A DNA stretch of 64,000 nt. Origin: Dietzia alimentaria 72. GTDB lineage: Bacteria > Actinomycetota > Actinomycetes > Mycobacteriales > Mycobacteriaceae. The notes under the pieces are model-generated. The model made no database searches and had not been told where the DNA came from. It saw nothing but the letters and a program-made list of their open reading frames with translations. The translations under genes and the position numbers were made by a program. The stretch spans positions 310,001 to 374,000 of the forward strand of contig NZ_AGFF01000007.1 of assembly GCF_000226215.1 (NCBI RefSeq). The letters are read 5' to 3'. Positions 63,477-64,000 of this stretch are shown one piece after another. Position 1 is the stretch's first letter; the number at the start of each line of letters is the position of its first letter.

Positions 63477-64000
63477 ATGCGTGATCTCCGCAGGCGCGAG
63501 CGCGTCCTGGCAGTGGTGCTGGCCGGCACCGCCGGCTTTGTGGACGCCGTGGGCTTTCTCGTTGTGGGCGGGTACTTCGTCTCGTTCATGAGCGGCAACT
63601 CCACCCGCATGGTGGTGGACCTCGCGGAGGGAGACTTCGCGGGGGCCGGCATCGCCGCTGTCGTCCTGGTGTCGTTCTTCCTCGGCGCGGTCGCCGGTGC
63701 ACTGGTTACCCGCCGTCGTAACCTCGATGACCGGCCCGCGGTCCTTTTGCTGGTCGCCGTGCTCCTGGTGACGTCGCTGGCACTGCACTGGATGACGTCC
63801 GCGGCAGTACTGGCGGTCCCGCTGTCGATCGCGGTGGCCGCGGCCTCGATGGGTGCCATGAACTCGGTATTCCATTCCCGCGGCGAGGTCTCGCTGGGCG
63901 TCACCTATATGACGGGTGCGGTGGTCAAGTCCGCCCACCGACTGGTCGACGCGCTGGCCGGCGGCTCGTGGGCTCCCTATCTGCAGCAGGTGGCGTTGTG
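63477..64000 (+). CDS. DUF1275 (YoaK-type) membrane protein, partial
   Basis: The first 174 codons are in the window and the frame is open at the edge. ATG 63477 gives MRDLRRRERVLAVVLAGTAG, then FVDAVGFLVVGGYFVSFMSG, the DUF1275 signature (VDAxGFL...FVSFMSGNSTR). Four to five hydrophobic segments are visible. Function unknown. Confidence 0.8.
   Translation, partial: MRDLRRRERVLAVVLAGTAGFVDAVGFLVVGGYFVSFMSGNSTRMVVDLAEGDFAGAGIAAVVLVSFFLGAVAGALVTRRRNLDDRPAVLLLVAVLLVTSLALHWMTSAAVLAVPLSIAVAAASMGAMNSVFHSRGEVSLGVTYMTGAVVKSAHRLVDALAGGSWAPYLQQVAL

Overview
The window is high-GC, densely coded actinobacterial DNA. Three things place it in the mycolic-acid group (Mycobacteriales): a complete mce4/yrbE4 operon, neighbouring genes in the same order as the Mycobacterium tuberculosis cholesterol regulon, and an otsA-thrE neighbourhood like that of corynebacteria. 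The genus is not settled by the sequence; a Dietzia, Gordonia or Rhodococcus-type organism fits.

Region 1 (1-16.6 kb) is a sterol side-chain degradation block. It holds echA19 and fadD19 in divergent arrangement, a nitronate monooxygenase, a TetR regulator with a divergent acyl-CoA synthetase, and fadD17-fadE27-fadE26 divergent from fdxD-hsd4A. Palindromic sites matching the KstR operator lie between echA19 and fadD19, between fadE26 and fdxD, and ahead of yrbE4A. This block is interrupted at 3.7-5.9 kb by an accessory patch. The patch contains two inverted 72-bp copies of a palindromic repeat flanking a DUF559 (Vsr-like) gene, followed by a uracil-DNA-glycosylase-like gene whose 5' end appears cut off at the repeat. 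A small group at 8.8-11 kb (DUF6480-like protein, Ohr, hydrolase, membrane protein) sits inside the block.

Region 2 (16.6-27 kb) is the mce4 sterol importer: yrbE4A-yrbE4B-mce4A-F-mas4A-mas4B, ten tightly packed, mostly overlapping genes. Convergent to it are otsA, a small protein and thrE, then tRNA-Thr. From 30 to 42 kb lie small NTF2-fold proteins, a HIT protein, a TetR regulator, purD, idi, an acyl-CoA dehydrogenase, an acyl/acetyl-CoA synthetase, a secreted GH43-like protein, a DASS transporter and an aminotransferase.

Region 3 (44-54 kb, minus strand) is the most unusual part. It is a complex-I-like cluster in the order nuoA-(nuoB/nuoD-like fusion)-nuoH-J-K-L-M-N, without nuoC, E, F, G or I. 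The fusion lacks every cysteine that would hold cluster N2 and carries a His/Asp-rich linker. NuoH, NuoM and NuoN have changes at normally conserved acidic positions. A Tat-exported multicopper oxidase and a SHOCT-domain membrane protein lie just upstream on the same strand. The cluster looks like an ion-translocating membrane arm with a redesigned peripheral part rather than an NADH dehydrogenase.

Region 4 (42-44 kb and 54-64 kb) holds purine biosynthesis genes (purB, purC, purS, purQ, purL; purD is at 33 kb) with ptrB, a glutathione-peroxidase-like gene, a monoglyceride-lipase-like gene, an enoyl-reductase-like gene and a truncated DUF1275 gene at the edge. No insertion sequence, prophage or CRISPR array was seen. 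Gene-free gaps are all under 300 bases.
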